Shown in pieces: positions 7,191 through 7,873 of a stretch of DNA of 7,873 bases. The position numbers and the translations under genes were made by a program. This stretch comes from Dehalococcoidales bacterium (GTDB taxonomy: Bacteria; Chloroflexota; Dehalococcoidia; Dehalococcoidales; UBA5760). The notes beneath the pieces are model-generated. The model did no database searches, was not told where the DNA came from, and saw only the letters and a program-made list of their open reading frames with translations. Each line of letters opens with the position of its first letter. The first letter of the stretch is position 1. The stretch covers positions 1 to 7,873 of the forward strand of contig DAOWJG010000038.1 in NCBI GenBank assembly GCA_030640485.1, written 5' to 3'.

Positions 7191-7873
7191 AATTGCGGCT
7201 CCTTATCCGGTAGTGCCTCTACCCCGGGTAATGATTTGCCACTGAGGAATTCGAGGGAAGCCCCACCCCCGGTAGAGACGAAGGTCATTTTATCCGCCAG
7301 TCCCATGTCAGCCACAGCGTCAGCAGTAGACCCTCCCCCGATAACCGTGGTGGCATCAAGGTTAGCTAGAACCCTGGCTAGAGCCTTCGTCCCCGCAGCA
7401 AACTGGGGTATCTCATATATGCCCATTGGCCCGTTCCAAAAAACAGTTTTACATTTTAGCAGTGCCCCTTGAAAACTTTTGATAGCCTCAGGACCTATGT
7501 CTACAATCCTCTTATCCTCAGGAATATGTTCAATAGATGCAGCCTCCCCTCCGGCTTCAGGACTAACTTCATCAGCAATAACAACATCAACCGGCAGTAG
7601 TAGGCGTACCCTGCATTGGGAAGCCTTTTCCATTAACCCGGCAGCAACATCCACCCTGTCAGTCTCAATTAGCGACTTCCCTACTCCATAAGATTTTGCT
7701 TTCAGGAAAGTAGCCGCCATACCACCACCGATGAGAATATAGTCCACCTTGTCCATAATATTTTCTATCATGCCAACCTTGTCACTTATCTTGGCTCCAC
7801 CGAGAAGTGCAGCGAAGGGGTGAGCTGGGTTGTCTATAATACCACCCAGGACTTCAATCTCTTTCTCAAGCAG
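7187..7873 (-). CDS. pgk: Phosphoglycerate kinase, C-terminal part; 5' end outside window
   Basis: Pgk transfers the acyl phosphate of 1,3-bisphosphoglycerate to ADP, and works in reverse in gluconeogenesis. The frame is open to the window edge, giving 228 residues, a little over half of a protein that is usually about 395. An internal ATG at 7771 is not the start, because the conserved [17 protein letters not shown] runs straight through it. The visible part is the nucleotide-binding C-domain: [24 protein letters not shown], the hinge/adenine region WNGPMGIYE, then IGGGSTADA and [13 protein letters not shown] near the end. The substrate-binding N-domain with its arginines lies outside. It ends in TGA at 7187-7189, which overlaps the apgM ATG. 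The operon promoter must lie beyond the right edge. Confidence 0.96.
   Translation of the reverse strand: MLEKEIEVLGGIIDNPAHPFAALLGGAKISDKVGMIENIMDKVDYILIGGGMAATFLKAKSYGVGKSLIETDRVDVAAGLMEKASQCRVRLLLPVDVVIADEVSPEAGGEAASIEHIPEDKRIVDIGPEAIKSFQGALLKCKTVFWNGPMGIYEIPQFAAGTKALARVLANLDATTVIGGGSTADAVADMGLADKMTFVSTGGGASLEFLSGKSLPGVEALPDKEPQL
7199..7204 (-). promoter_or_regulatory. Shine-Dalgarno AAGGAG of apgM inside the pgk coding end
   Basis: The minus strand reads AAGGAGCCGCAATTATGA. AAGGAG is 8 bases before ATG 7190 and is part of the last pgk codons (Lys-Glu). Together with the 4-base ATGA overlap it supports the chosen apgM start and coupled translation. Confidence 0.8.

Noticed and set aside
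7187..7771. A short stand-alone gene starting at ATG 7771
   Set aside because: Conserved phosphoglycerate kinase sequence continues in frame to the window edge, so the ATG is internal to a truncated pgk.

Overview
This window is an ordinary, densely packed bacterial housekeeping region with eight protein genes and no mobile element, CRISPR array, rRNA or tRNA that I can see. The gene set suggests an anaerobic bacterium of the Chloroflexota, possibly Dehalococcoidia. It pairs an LL-diaminopimelate aminotransferase (DapL) with DapF, has an archaeal-type cofactor-independent phosphoglycerate mutase beside pgk and tpiA, and its proteins read like Chloroflexota versions from memory. That placement is inference; no search was run.

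Layout: positions 1-780 on the + strand hold the C-terminal 259 residues of a dihydrolipoamide dehydrogenase-type flavoprotein. A 162-base gap between convergent genes (781-942) holds short hairpins but no gene. From 943 to the right edge everything lies on the minus strand, transcribed right to left: pgk (5' end beyond the window), apgM, tpiA, miaA, a 69-base gap, dapF, dapL and hflX. Apart from that gap, spacings run from a 4-base overlap to 10 bases, so this looks like one operon or two abutting ones.

How the genes fit: pgk, apgM and tpiA encode consecutive or neighbouring steps of lower glycolysis/gluconeogenesis. dapF and dapL encode the last two steps to meso-diaminopimelate by the aminotransferase shortcut, giving lysine and, if the organism makes it, peptidoglycan. 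miaA modifies A37 of tRNAs reading UNN codons, and hflX is a ribosome-associated GTPase. miaA and hflX are also neighbours in the E. coli miaA-hfq-hflX cluster, but here dapF and dapL lie between them and no hfq is seen.

I found no convincing undescribed system. The points most worth a second look are a glutamate where many phosphoglycerate mutase relatives have a metal-binding histidine, the ambiguous hflX start, hairpins in the two gaps, and the miaA/hflX linkage.
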